Of a stretch of 46,559 bases of DNA, positions 1 through 8,374 are shown in pieces (the first letter of the stretch is position 1; each line of letters begins with the position of its first letter). The notes beneath the pieces are model-generated. The model saw only the letters and a list, made by a program, of their open reading frames with translations, made no database searches and was not told where the DNA came from. Where the stretch lies: contig CAZLDS010000021.1 of assembly GCA_964558395.1 (NCBI GenBank), positions 1 through 46,559 of the forward strand, in the 5' to 3' direction. This DNA is from CSP1-5 sp964558395 (lineage in GTDB: Bacteria > Methylomirabilota > Methylomirabilia > Methylomirabilales > CSP1-5). A program made the position numbers and the translations under genes.

Positions 1-375
1 CCGCCATGCGGTCATCATTGGGTTTGCACTGGCCTTGGCCGGAGGGCTGTATGGGATCTGGGGTATTCAGCAGCTGGATCCAGATCGTGCTCCGAACCCC
101 GGTGAGGCCTTCGACCGTCCCATAGCGCGATTGGCGATTCTTGCTGCCCGTTACGAGGAGTGGCTGAATCAGGTCGTGCCGCAAACTGAGCGCGAAGAAA
201 CCCTTGTCAAGCAGCTCAAATTCTATACGGACATGACTGTGCGTGTGTTCCTAGGGGTTTTCGATTCCTGCTCAACATGATCATGACGGCGGGAGTGGTC
301 TTTGTCGCCTTCGGCGTCACGCAAAAGCAGTTCCTCGACATCATCAAGAAGGTGCAACGGACGGAAACCCAGTAA
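1..375 (+). pseudogene. Small membrane protein gene, 5' end outside window, with a frameshift
   Basis: The reading frame is open from the first bases of the window. It starts with a hydrophobic stretch (AVIIGFALALAGGLYGIWG) that looks like a membrane segment and runs to a stop at 278-280. A second frame then carries a convincing continuation to a TAA at 373-375, with another hydrophobic stretch (FLLNMIMTAGVVFVAFGV) and a charged tail. The join falls near the runs GGGG TTTT at 254-261 and needs one base restored. Together the pieces would form one protein with two membrane segments. I do not recognise the family. The break may be a real mutation or a homopolymer error in the assembly. Confidence 0.5.
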
Positions 376-402
376 GAGCAGGACTCGGGAGGAATTGTAT
401 TT

Positions 403-1545
403 TTGGACGAGCGTACCAGGCATTGCACCATCATCAATCAAGGACGATTTCCCGCAGATGAGGCCGGCGCACTGCCTTGGGCAGAGGCTTCAGTGGTCTT
501 GTGCCGGGTGTGGAAGGTTGTGCGTGCGGCTGCAGGTCTGGGCCTCGCCTCGTGCGCTCTTCTTGGTGCCGGCGTACTGGATGTCGGCGCTGCAGAGGTC
601 CACGGCCCTTTGGCCATTCGGAATCAATCACCGATTCAGGTTCTGTTCTTCCAGTTCGTACCAGAGCGGGCAGTGCCTCTAGGCCACAAGGAGGTCCTTC
701 TGCGAGTCGATATTTCCGAGACGAATACGTTGACGGCGGACACAGGACGTGACAGTTTGAGCGGCCGCCTCGACCTAGAGATGACGTATGCGAATGTTCA
801 GGCGCGGATCGGCCTTGACAAAGACTGGGAGGTGGGCGTTGACGTGCCGATCATCGCCATGCACGGACCGTTCATGGATAGCTTTATCGATTGGTTTGAA
901 CGACTCATCAATTACGAGCGGACCATTCGTGCGGAGGAACGGGAACAGGGTACGGGGAACCAGTTTACCTATCGGGTCTCCCGCAATGGGGAGACCATCC
1001 TCCAGGGAGTGGACGGCCGAGTGGGGGTGGGCGACATGGCGTTTCAGGTGAAGTGGGCCCCGCCCCCGCTCCGTGAAACCGCTTCTAGCCCGGCGGTGGC
1101 AATGCGGCTTGCGCTGAAGGTCCCGACCGGCGATGCAGATGCCGCCTTCGGGAGCGGCCGCCCCGATATCGCAGTCGGCCTCGCTTTGGAGAAGACCTTC
1201 GCGCGGTGGACCCTGCACGGGAATCTCAACATGACGGTACCCATCGGAAGTCGTTTTGACGGTCTGGACATCCAACCGATCTATTCGGGACTCCTGGGAT
1301 TTGAATACCGCTTCGTCCCTGCCCTGGCCGTCGTGGGACAGCTGAGCGCCAATAGCGCGCCTTTTCTCGATACGGGTCTGGCCTTTTTCGATGACTGGAG
1401 CGACTGGGCAGCCCTCGGTCTGAGCTGGGCTCCGAGCCGGGCATGGCGTGTCCAGGGGGGAATCATGGAAAACCTGTTCACGTCGGCTGACGCCGGGGCC
1501 GACTTTGGCTTCTTTCTTTCTGCCTCGTGCCGCTTTGCTCTTTGA
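403..1545 (+). CDS. DUF3187 family outer-membrane-type protein
   Basis: The product is a 380-residue protein whose mature part opens with GPLAIRNQSPIQ, a pattern I associate with DUF3187. Alternating hydrophobic and polar stretches and aromatic residues through the C-terminal half suggest an outer-membrane beta-barrel. The protein ends in Leu rather than the usual Phe. A hydrophobic signal-like segment (residues about 44-62, ending GVLDVGAAEV) precedes the domain. The TTG start at 403 is supported by GGGAGGA at 387-393. It puts about 35 residues before the signal-like segment, which is long. A GTG at 508 would give a more normal signal peptide but has no clear ribosome site. No enzymatic function is known for the family. 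Confidence 0.7.
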   Translation: MDERTRHCTIINQGRFPADEAGALPWAEASVVLCRVWKVVRAAAGLGLASCALLGAGVLDVGAAEVHGPLAIRNQSPIQVLFFQFVPERAVPLGHKEVLLRVDISETNTLTADTGRDSLSGRLDLEMTYANVQARIGLDKDWEVGVDVPIIAMHGPFMDSFIDWFERLINYERTIRAEEREQGTGNQFTYRVSRNGETILQGVDGRVGVGDMAFQVKWAPPPLRETASSPAVAMRLALKVPTGDADAAFGSGRPDIAVGLALEKTFARWTLHGNLNMTVPIGSRFDGLDIQPIYSGLLGFEYRFVPALAVVGQLSANSAPFLDTGLAFFDDWSDWAALGLSWAPSRAWRVQGGIMENLFTSADAGADFGFFLSASCRFAL

Positions 1546-1652
1546 TCCTCTCACGTTGACGAAAGGAAACTCAATATTCTCCTCCGCCGCGGTTAATGTA
1601 TAGTTAGTTCAGAGCTTCCCAAGGTGGGGCGGGATCAGGTTCGCCCCTCTCC

Positions 1653-1666
1653 GGCACAACGATTGC
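1653..1666 (+). promoter_or_regulatory. Sigma-54 type promoter
   Basis: CGGCACAACGATTGCG has GG at 1653-1654 and GC at 1665-1666, separated by exactly 10 bases, as in the RpoN -24/-12 consensus TGGCAC-N5-TTGC. It lies about 60 bases before the GTG of the small membrane gene at 1728. Confidence 0.6.
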
Positions 1667-1727
1667 GGCGCCTTCTTGGGCGAAAAGCGCGGGAAGACGT
1701 TTTTGTTTTTCATGCAGAGGGAAATCT

Positions 1728-2062
1728 GTGAATCCGCTATCTCGCAATTCTCGGCGGTCCTCAAAATGGATCCTGTTTGCGGCGTTTCTGCTGACTATGC
1801 CGGTGCCGTTTTTTATGATCGTTGTCGGTGGCCTCGTCCCAACAGTCTGGATATTATACGTCTCAATTAGGGGCTTGTTGTGGCCGTGCCGAAATTCACC
1901 CTGGAAAGTTTCTGGATGCTCGGGATATTGTGGGCACACATCCTCACCCTCGGCAGTCTCCTGTATGTCGCGGCCGCGGGAATCACGTGGGTCCTCTTCG
2001 GTGTGCTAAAACTCTCATCACGTAACTCTTCGTGTCGTTTGCCTGCCCCGTCGTGCGCTTGA
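1728..2062 (+). pseudogene. Small polytopic membrane protein, apparently frameshifted
   Basis: GTG at 1728 follows AGAGGGAAA. It encodes a basic N-terminus and two hydrophobic stretches (WILFAAFLLTMPVPFFMIVV and GGLVPTVWILYVSI). The frame then turns into low-quality sequence. In the frame one base back, another hydrophobic run (FWMLGILWAHILTLGSLLY) continues to a TGA at 2060-2062. The switch point is near 1865-1880. An alternative is that the second part is a separate overlapping gene starting at GTG 1880, since AGGGG stands at 1869-1873. A sigma-54 promoter upstream argues that the locus was expressed. I do not recognise the family. Confidence 0.4.
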
Positions 2063-2087
2063 CACCCCTGTCTCATCGCGAGATACT
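2059..2087 (+). promoter_or_regulatory. Sigma-70 type promoter
   Basis: TTGACA at 2059-2064, a 17-base spacer and GATACT at 2082-2087. It sits 58 bases before the start codon at 2145 and overlaps the end of the preceding frame. Confidence 0.6.
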
Positions 2088-2144
2088 TGGGCTCTCGAGA
2101 ATTTTTGTCCATCACCCTTCGTCCACTCATAGGGTGGAAATACC

Positions 2145-2597
2145 ATGGGATCACGACACCTGATCGTCCTGCTGCTTGCCACGCTCGCGGTGACCCTCAC
2201 GGTGGCTACGACTGTCGGCGCGGGGAACGGCGGTCTGGCGCCCGCCGAGGAGACCGGAAAGAAGCCGGCGGGGGCCGAGGCACCCACCGACACCGCGACG
2301 GACCAATACGACATTGATGCACTCGTGGCGCGCCTGCGGGACACCAATGCGGTCGGGTTTTTCACAAAGCTGACGCTCAAGAATGAGATTGACGATCTGA
2401 TGGACAGGTTTCGCCGGTTTCATTCCGGCGAGAAGAAGCCGCCGTTAGAGAGCTTGCGCGACCAATACAACCTTCTGTTTATGAAGGTCATTACATTGGT
2501 CCAGAACGACGACCCCGAGCTGTTCCAGGAAATGTCTAAGGCCCGGGAGGTCTTATGGGCGAAGCTCGCCGATCCGCGGGAATTTGCTCGGCTGTAA
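2145..2597 (+). CDS. Exported hypothetical protein, 150 residues
   Basis: ATG at 2145 follows AGGGTGG. A signal peptide (residues 1-25, hydrophobic core HLIVLLLATLAVTLTVATTV) is followed by a short Ala/Pro/Glu-rich linker and a helical, charged domain. I see no lipobox, metal site or catalytic motif. The DFRRFHSGEKK-like middle and the LLFMKVITLVQ helix suggest a small helical periplasmic protein. The gene is followed 24 bases later by another small exported protein with its own ribosome site, so the two probably form one transcript from the promoter at 2059. No family is recognised. Confidence 0.65.
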   Translation: MGSRHLIVLLLATLAVTLTVATTVGAGNGGLAPAEETGKKPAGAEAPTDTATDQYDIDALVARLRDTNAVGFFTKLTLKNEIDDLMDRFRRFHSGEKKPPLESLRDQYNLLFMKVITLVQNDDPELFQEMSKAREVLWAKLADPREFARL

Positions 2598-2621
2598 GCG
2601 GCTATCGCAAAGGAGAAATCC

Positions 2622-2873
2622 ATGGGGGGGAGAAAGAATGCCGGATGTTGGCTCGCGGCCTTGCTCGGTATCGCGGTCCTGACGGCACAGGCCAAATCAA
2701 TCGACACGGCGCAGGATCTGACCGCAGTCATCACTCTGCAGGGAAAGCCTTGCGGACAGGTCGTTAATGTGCAGAAGCGTGGCGACAACGACTATCTCGC
2801 CCGCTGTTCCTCCGGCGATACGTATCGCGTATACATCAACGAGAAAGGCCGCGTCATCGTTGTGGAGCAGTAG
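2622..2873 (+). CDS. Small exported protein, 83 residues
   Basis: ATG at 2622 is preceded by AAAGGAGAAA. Residues 1-24 form a signal peptide ending AQA. The mature part is about 59 residues with two cysteines (GKPCGQ and ARCSSG) that could form one disulfide after export. The pattern of short beta-strand-like segments, QVVNVQKRGDNDYLARC then DTYRVYINEKGRVIVVEQ, is reminiscent of small PepSY-like or SH3-like periplasmic domains. This is only an impression. It lies in an operon with the preceding exported protein. Confidence 0.65.
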   Translation: MGGRKNAGCWLAALLGIAVLTAQAKSIDTAQDLTAVITLQGKPCGQVVNVQKRGDNDYLARCSSGDTYRVYINEKGRVIVVEQ

Positions 2874-2943
2874 AGTGAGGGCTCCTCGATCTCGGGACCC
2901 GGGGGAATAATCGCGTGTGTTTCTCGCACCGACTTCACCTAAC

Positions 2944-3201
2944 CTACCGCGTCTCAACGGGCGGGCCGACAAATTCTACTCCGGTACGGTAAATCAACTC
3001 CTCTTCCCCATTGAGCTGCCGCTCTGTCCGGTGGGCGGCCAACCACACCACCCGGCACCGCACCTTGGCATGCTCAATCAGCGCCCCTCCGACGCTGAAG
3101 TTCAACACCGACCCCCGTTCGATGCCATGGGTCTGCCCCTTGATTTTGGTGCCCACGGCCACCCGAGGATACCGCCGATTCTTTCGCCGTTGTTCTCCCA
3201 C
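2944..3201 (-). CDS. Short PilZ domain protein
   Basis: The GTG at 3199-3201 follows AGAGGAG on the minus strand and gives 85 residues. The N-terminus carries the PilZ c-di-GMP signature RxxxR (RRYPR) and then NFSVGG, which fits [D/N]xSxxG. The middle of the normal PilZ fold is short: the strand after GALIEHA goes straight to RCRVVWLAAHR and then to YRTGVEF. The domain is therefore trimmed compared with the usual 95-100 residues, though both ligand motifs remain. It is divergent from the peroxiredoxin gene. A longer frame starts at GTG 3231, but no ribosome site supports it. Confidence 0.7.
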   Translation of the reverse strand: MGEQRRKNRRYPRVAVGTKIKGQTHGIERGSVLNFSVGGALIEHAKVRCRVVWLAAHRTERQLNGEEELIYRTGVEFVGPPVETR

Positions 3202-3245
3202 GGACACTCCTCTTGTCAACGCCGCATGCACATGCTCTGCGGCGC

Positions 3246-3274
3246 TTGACAGCCTTGGCCAAGTTGATGATACT
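3246..3274 (+). promoter_or_regulatory. Sigma-70 type promoter within a repeated element
   Basis: TTGACA at 3246-3251, a 17-base spacer and GATACT at 3269-3274. The sequence from here to about 3295 is closely repeated at 18823-18873 in front of the PspC gene, including the downstream GCAGATGCAAG. It points toward the peroxiredoxin gene at 3532. Confidence 0.5.
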
Positions 3275-3366
3275 AAGGCCTTTGCGCAGATGCAAGAGTG
3301 GAAGCGCGGGAGGCTACAAAGTCCTGTGACCCACCATAACTAACACAAATCGCCTATCCGGCGTAC

Positions 3367-3396
3367 TTGACACCGCCGGGCTTATTTAGGGATAAC
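3367..3396 (+). promoter_or_regulatory. Sigma-70 type promoter for the peroxiredoxin
   Basis: TTGACA at 3367-3372, an 18-base spacer and GATAAC at 3391-3396, with a leader of about 125 bases to the ATG at 3532. Confidence 0.5.
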
Positions 3397-3531
3397 TGAG
3401 CCCTTCTCCAGAGAAACAGGTACGTATGCGTCGCGGTTCGAAGATCTGTCAAGTCGCCACAGATGTCTTCATCATCTTACTTTAGAAGACCGATCAGGCA
3501 CCCGCAACATTGCGGATGAAAGGCGTTACCG

Positions 3532-4107
3532 ATGCAGAGAACGGATGACGTCAGCAGAGTGCCGCCAGATCTCCCCGTGCCTGTTGACGATGGTGGGTGC
3601 GACCACTTGCCGGGCACGGATGTACCTTCGGTTCCCCTGATGTCTACATCCGGGTCCCGCGTGGTTCTCGCCGATATCCCCGGAAGAGTCATCGTCTATT
3701 GTTATCCCCGTACGGGCCGACCCGGCGAAGATCCGCTGCCTGGTTGGAATGACATTCCGGGTGCCCGAGGGTGTACCCCACAATCGTGCGCGTTTCGGGA
3801 CCGCCATGCCGAGCTCAAGGCCCTCGCCGTACGCGTGTACGGCTTGAGCACACAGGAAACTGACGAGCAAGAAGGGGCGGTGGCTAGACTCCGCCTTCCC
3901 TTCGAACTCTTGAGCGACTCGGCACTCACATTCACGAAGGCACTGCAGTTGCCAACGTTTCAGATTGCGTCTATGACATTTATCAAGAGGGTGACCCTTG
4001 TCGTTGCAGGGGGACGAATTGAGAAGGTGTTCTACCCGGTATTTCCAGCTGACACGAACGCGGGCGAAGTGCTCGAATGGTTATTGTCGAAAGAACCGAG
4101 AGGGTAG
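3532..4107 (+). CDS. Bcp-type peroxiredoxin (AhpC/TSA superfamily)
   Basis: The 191-residue product is a thioredoxin-fold peroxidase predicted to reduce hydroperoxides. The segment YPRTGRPGEDPLPGW, then RGCTPQSCAFRD, matches a known Bcp/PrxQ-like subfamily. The peroxidatic cysteine is the second Cys of GCTPQSC, in the order Thr-x-x-Cys, and the first Cys of the motif is the likely resolving partner. The usual core strands follow (VYGLSTQ, LPFELLSD, TLVVAGGRIEKVFYPVF). There is no signal peptide, so it should be cytoplasmic. Two promoters lie upstream. Thiols serve here, in contrast to the selenocysteine enzyme at 22.7 kb. Confidence 0.85.
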   Translation: MQRTDDVSRVPPDLPVPVDDGGCDHLPGTDVPSVPLMSTSGSRVVLADIPGRVIVYCYPRTGRPGEDPLPGWNDIPGARGCTPQSCAFRDRHAELKALAVRVYGLSTQETDEQEGAVARLRLPFELLSDSALTFTKALQLPTFQIASMTFIKRVTLVVAGGRIEKVFYPVFPADTNAGEVLEWLLSKEPRG

Positions 4108-4302
4108 GAGTGGGGGGCGTCATCATCTCTTGAAGACGAGGCAGCAAGGGGTATGCCAAATGAAGATTAGCTTTTCCGGAGGCTCGAGAACCACAGGAAT
4201 TTGGCGAAGATGGGTGTGCTGGGCCAAAACAGGGGCCAATAAGCAAGTGAAAGGACAAACCTTTTGTCAACTTTGTTTGGCGCTTGATCAGTTCTTCATT
4301 AG

Positions 4303-4430
4303 CGCCAGCGCTCCACCAACACCTTCGCCTCTTCGGGTGTAGAAGATCTCCCGGTTGAGGAATTCGTCTCGCAGCTTGCCGTTGAAGCTCTCGTTGTACT
4401 CGTTCTCCCAAGGGCTGCCTTTACACTCCC
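4303..4430 (-). mobile_element. IS3-type transposase remnant
   Basis: On the minus strand, SPWENEYNESFNGKLRDEF followed by LNREIFYT is the C-terminal signature of IS3-family OrfB (DDE integrase). After FYT the frame shifts by one base and continues PEEAKVLVERWR to a stop at 4299-4301. Only about 40 codons survive; the catalytic DDE core before this point and any terminal repeats are gone. The piece is joined directly to hydrolase sequence on its upstream side at about 4428. Confidence 0.75.
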
Positions 4431-5020
4431 CCCCATACCCGCGCATCGCCCCTTTCGTCTTGATCCCCGGGAGTCCGGTCCAGGCGAGAGGAGGACGAGC
4501 GCCCGAATCGTCTGGCTTTCGGCGGCCGCGAGGACGGCGACATTGCAGCCGATGCTGGCGCCGATCACGGCCACCTGGCCCAGGTCGATCCGGTCACTGT
4601 ACGGGGAAAGGGCATCCAGGGTCTCGAGGAGGTCCGCGGTCTTGGCGTAGTCTGACGTGGGAAAGGTGCGTCAGCTGAGTCGCTCATGACCCCGCTTGAT
4701 GCTTTCACCGTGACCACGGAGGTCCATGGCGAGGACCGCGTACCCCTGTGCAGTGAGCCGCGGGATATAGGGGTGCCAGTCCCCCCGGTTCCGCGACAGC
4801 ATGTGGAGGAGGATCACCAAGTATGGCAGCGGCGGTTCCGGGCGGTCAGTCTCGTCGTTCCTTACGATCCTCTCGACCGTTCCAACGAGCCGGGCCAACG
4901 AGCGCGTGACCGTCAAGGCGTCGGATGGGACGGTCCTCGTCGGCGATCTGGATCTCCCCCCATCGCCGGCGCAGCAGAAGGCCCCATTTCTGTTCCCTCC
5001 TTCCAGGCCCCTTTCAGTCT
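4425..5020 (-). pseudogene. Alpha/beta hydrolase pseudogene with inverted N-terminal piece
   Basis: Minus-strand frames give the first half of a hydrolase core (VILLHMLSRNRGDWHPYIP, GYAVLAMDLRGHGES; 4860 down to 4675). After a frameshift comes the nucleophile elbow VAVIGASIGCNVAVLA (4580-4535) and RALVLLSPG. A second frameshift continues to about 4428, where the IS3 scrap begins. The expected N-terminal strand sequence (ERVTVKASDGTVLVGDLDLP) is present, but on the plus strand at about 4898-4960, in head-to-head orientation. A short segment, roughly 4860-5020, therefore seems to have been inverted. The acid and His of the triad are absent. The gene cannot work as it stands. Confidence 0.65.
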
Positions 5021-5126
5021 GATTAACCCCTTTGCGGGTGAAAAGAGTCCTGTCCTCGCAACATAGCACAGGCTCGAAAGGTCGCTTCTTCTCGGCGGTT
5101 CGCGATCTTGGCCTTCCTCGGCCCGC

Positions 5127-5154
5127 TTGACACCCGTGGGACGTAGGGGATACT
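5127..5154 (+). promoter_or_regulatory. Sigma-70 type promoter for the phosphorylase operon
   Basis: TTGACA at 5127-5132, a 16-base spacer and GATACT at 5149-5154, about 80 bases before the ATG at 5236. Confidence 0.6.
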
Positions 5155-5235
5155 CTGCCCGACACGAGATGGGTGGCCCGGCACGCCTGCACCGAAGAGC
5201 CGGATTTCCAGCACTATACACAGGGGAGATGAGGG

Positions 5236-6033
5236 ATGAGCCAAACGCGAACACGGTATCAGGGTGCAATCTTCGATGTGGATGGAGTGCTCGTGGCCTC
5301 TCCACATGAACGGGCGTGGCGTGAAACGCTCCAGCGTCTTTTCGAGACGGAATGGAGCGATATTGTACGACACACGCATTATACACCCGAAAGCTACACG
5401 ACCGCGGTGTATCAAGAGCATGTGGCCGGGAAGCCGCGATTTAGTGGCGCGGAAGCCGCATTAGTTTATTTCGGTGTACCCGATGCGGCTGAACGTGCGA
5501 AACGTTATGGTGACTGTAAGCAAGCGTACTTGCTTGAGTTGGCCAAGGCGGGTGAATTTAGCCCATTTCCTGATGGTGTGCGATTTGCTCTGGCGGTGAA
5601 AGAGATGGGAATTCGCGTGGCGGCGGCGTCCTCGTCGAAGAATGCCGATTTGTTCCTGGAACGAATATCCCTGGATACTTTTGGTCAGTCGGAGGGGAAG
5701 AGCTACCGTGTCGTTTCCCCGGGGATGACCTTGCTCGATCTCTTTGATGCGAATGTCTGTGGACGGGTTGAAAGAGGGAAACCCCATCCGGATATATTTG
5801 AAGCCGCAGCCAAGGATCTGCATCTTTCACCTGCAGTCTGCTTTGTGGTCGAAGACGCGACGTCCGGGATTCAAGCCGCGAAGGCGGGAGGGATGACTGC
5901 CTTGGGTGTCGCTCGGCTGGATGACGAAGCCCTGCTCCAGGAGGCGGGTGCCGACCTCGTCGTCACTTCACTGGATGATGTGGCGCGCGAAGGATTGGCA
6001 CACGGCCGGCTCGAGGCGCGACGGAAAACATAA
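5236..6033 (+). CDS. HAD phosphatase-fold enzyme, beta-phosphoglucomutase-like
   Basis: The 265-residue product carries the HAD motifs. FDVDGVL contains nucleophile Asp14 and acid/base Asp16; AAASSSKN supplies the motif II serine; GKPHPDIF supplies the lysine; VEDATSGIQAAKAGG supplies the acidic motif IV. The helical cap inserted after motif I fits the beta-phosphoglucomutase group. It precedes a GH65 phosphorylase by two bases. That pairing is classic: phosphorolysis releases beta-glucose 1-phosphate and this enzyme turns it into glucose 6-phosphate. The ATG at 5236 follows GGGGAGATGAGGG. The C-terminal 20 residues extend past the core without a recognised role. Confidence 0.85.
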   Translation: MSQTRTRYQGAIFDVDGVLVASPHERAWRETLQRLFETEWSDIVRHTHYTPESYTTAVYQEHVAGKPRFSGAEAALVYFGVPDAAERAKRYGDCKQAYLLELAKAGEFSPFPDGVRFALAVKEMGIRVAAASSSKNADLFLERISLDTFGQSEGKSYRVVSPGMTLLDLFDANVCGRVERGKPHPDIFEAAAKDLHLSPAVCFVVEDATSGIQAAKAGGMTALGVARLDDEALLQEAGADLVVTSLDDVAREGLAHGRLEARRKT

Positions 6034-6035
6034 CG

Positions 6036-8321
6036 ATGATCCGTGGGAATGCCACAGCGGATATTTTCAGTGTCACGGAAGATCCGCGCTGGCTCCTCAT
6101 CATTGATGGTTGGAATTCCAAATGGGAGCCTGCGGTTGAGTCGGTATGTGCACTGGTCAACGGCTATTGTGGCGTGCGAGCGGCTGTGGAAGAGGGCAGC
6201 AGCGCTTCGAATCCGGCGACGTTTTTGAATGGTGTATTTGATGCCGCCCATGGACTTGTCACGCAGGCAGCCGTAACGCCAGAGCATCAGGTGATTGCCG
6301 CAGCAACCCCGGAACTTGTGAAGGCCCCAGATTGGTCAACGGTTCGCGTCACGATCGAAGGGATGCCTGTGCGGCTGGCGGAGGATCAATTACTGCAGCA
6401 TAGGCGGATCCTCGACATGCGCCGTGGGGTCCTCATGCGGGAGTGGCGTGTGCGCTGCGGTAAGCGCACAACCCGTTTCCGGTCGCTACGCTTCGCCTCC
6501 CTCGATGACCGCCATCTACTTGGGCAGGTTTTTGAGCTCACGCCGGAAGACTGGTCGGGTGAGATCGTCCTCGAAACGGTCGTGGACGGAGATGTGACGA
6601 ACGAGGGGGGTGTCCGTCATCTCGTCGGGCTGCAAACGCATCAAGAGTCTGATCGCTTATTTCTGTCGGCTGCCACCTCAGAAAAGAAGATCGCTATCTG
6701 TCTCGGACTGTGGGCTCGGCTTACGATGCATCAAGGAAGTCCGATTGATGGTGCTCGGGAATGTAGGGAACGTACTCTGGTACACCGATGGACCTTTTGT
6801 GCGGAACATGGTCGATCCTACACGGCGGAAAAACTGTGTGTACTTTTTACCTCTCGTGATACTCCAGAGCCGGCTGCGCGCGTCGCTGCGCTGTTGACGA
6901 CAGCCGCAGTGACGGGATTGCCGGCGGCATTGGAGGCCAGCGCCCGGGCGTGGGGCCGCCGATGGGCAAGCGCGGATATTCACATTGCGGACGACGCTGT
7001 TATTCAGCGGCAGACACGATTTGCTCTGTACCATCTGATCGGCTGTGCGAATCCCGAAGATGAGCGTGCATCACCCGGCGCGCGGTCGTTGACAGGAGAA
7101 CGGTACAAGGGACACGTTTTCTGGGATACCGAAATCTTTGTCCTGCCATTTTTTGTGTTTACCCATCCGCCGACCGCGAGAGCCCTGTTGATGTATCGCT
7201 ACCATACCTTACCTGCGGCGCGTGAGAAGGCGCAGACGCTTGGCTATCAGGGTGCGCTGTATGCGTGGGAGTCGACCGATACGGGTGCAGACGTGACGCC
7301 GTCTTTTGTGTTCAACGCGGCCGGTGAACGTTTGGAAATACTGACGGGAGTGCAGGAACATCATATTTCGGCTGATATCGGCTATGGCGTCTGGCAGTAT
7401 TGGAAGGCGACAAACGACACGCAGTTTTTTCTTGAGGCCGGTGCCGAGATGTTATTTGAGATTGCCCGCTTTTGGGCGAGTCGCGTGTCGGAGGGGAAAG
7501 ATACCCATTTCCATATTCGAAATGTGATAGGGCCAGATGAATATCATGAGAGCGTCACGGACAATGCGTATACCAACTGCATGGCGCGGTGGGTGTTGCG
7601 ACGGGGGATCGAGGCGGCAGGATGGTTGCGTATCCATCACCCCGTACAATTAACCGCACTCGCAGATACGATTGGATTCGAGGAAGAAGAAATTGCGGTG
7701 TGGTCGCACGTGGCGGAGAATCTGGTTGATAATTTGGATAGCACGACCGGTATCTTCGAGCAATACCGAGGATACTTTGATTTGCTGCCGGCTGACTTGC
7801 AGCAGTATGAACCACGCCGACAGACGATGGATGTAATTCTGGGGTGGCACCACCTGGGCAAGACGCAGATTATCAAACAGGCTGATGTGGTAATGCTGCT
7901 GGTGTTGTTAGGAGATCGCTACCCACGCCATGTCTGGGAGGCAAACTATCGTTTCTATGAACCCCGCACGTCGCATGACAGTTCCTTAAGCGCCAGTTTT
8001 CACGCGCTCGTGGCCGCACGACTGGGCGATTTCGACGATGCGGAGCGCTTTTTCCGAAAAGCCGCCAACATCGATTTGGATTTTGGACACGGCGTGACGG
8101 CCGCAGGAGGGGTGCACATTGCCGCGCTAGGTGGTATGTGGCAGGCACTCGTGTTTGGATTTGGCGGCGTTCTTGTTGGGGAGCAAGGGTTAAGGTTTGA
8201 GCCTCATGTACCACACTACTGGGGTACTGTGCGTATTCCGCTCCAATGGCGCGGCGAACAACTGTATCACTGCGTCAACGGCAAGGAACGGCGACAAACG
8301 AACCCACAGTCGGCACAATGA
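6036..8321 (+). CDS. Glycoside hydrolase family 65 disaccharide phosphorylase
   Basis: The 761-residue protein has GH65 architecture: an N-terminal beta-sandwich (about residues 1-280), a linker helix pair, an (alpha/alpha)6 barrel and a small C-terminal beta domain. WDTEIFVLPFF is at 363-373. GPDEYHESVTDNAYTN is at 499-514, with the general acid Glu at 502. The phosphate-site segment SHDSSLS is near 646. The likely reaction is inverting phosphorolysis of an alpha-linked glucose disaccharide (maltose, trehalose, kojibiose or nigerose; the sequence alone does not decide which) to beta-glucose 1-phosphate. The ATG lies two bases after the HAD stop, so translation is probably coupled. Intracellular; no signal peptide. 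Confidence 0.88.
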   Translation: MIRGNATADIFSVTEDPRWLLIIDGWNSKWEPAVESVCALVNGYCGVRAAVEEGSSASNPATFLNGVFDAAHGLVTQAAVTPEHQVIAAATPELVKAPDWSTVRVTIEGMPVRLAEDQLLQHRRILDMRRGVLMREWRVRCGKRTTRFRSLRFASLDDRHLLGQVFELTPEDWSGEIVLETVVDGDVTNEGGVRHLVGLQTHQESDRLFLSAATSEKKIAICLGLWARLTMHQGSPIDGARECRERTLVHRWTFCAEHGRSYTAEKLCVLFTSRDTPEPAARVAALLTTAAVTGLPAALEASARAWGRRWASADIHIADDAVIQRQTRFALYHLIGCANPEDERASPGARSLTGERYKGHVFWDTEIFVLPFFVFTHPPTARALLMYRYHTLPAAREKAQTLGYQGALYAWESTDTGADVTPSFVFNAAGERLEILTGVQEHHISADIGYGVWQYWKATNDTQFFLEAGAEMLFEIARFWASRVSEGKDTHFHIRNVIGPDEYHESVTDNAYTNCMARWVLRRGIEAAGWLRIHHPVQLTALADTIGFEEEEIAVWSHVAENLVDNLDSTTGIFEQYRGYFDLLPADLQQYEPRRQTMDVILGWHHLGKTQIIKQADVVMLLVLLGDRYPRHVWEANYRFYEPRTSHDSSLSASFHALVAARLGDFDDAERFFRKAANIDLDFGHGVTAAGGVHIAALGGMWQALVFGFGGVLVGEQGLRFEPHVPHYWGTVRIPLQWRGEQLYHCVNGKERRQTNPQSAQ

Positions 8322-8325
8322 TTGC
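8312..8325 (+). promoter_or_regulatory. Sigma-54 type promoter
   Basis: CGGCACAATGATTGCACC has GG at 8312-8313 and GC at 8324-8325 with 10 bases between. It overlaps the last codons of the GH65 gene and lies 50 bases before the ATG of the zinc-ribbon gene. Confidence 0.65.
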
Positions 8326-8374
8326 ACCGTCCTCTTTCGTGGGGAAAAAGCTTCGCGCGTGAGGATATGACGGA

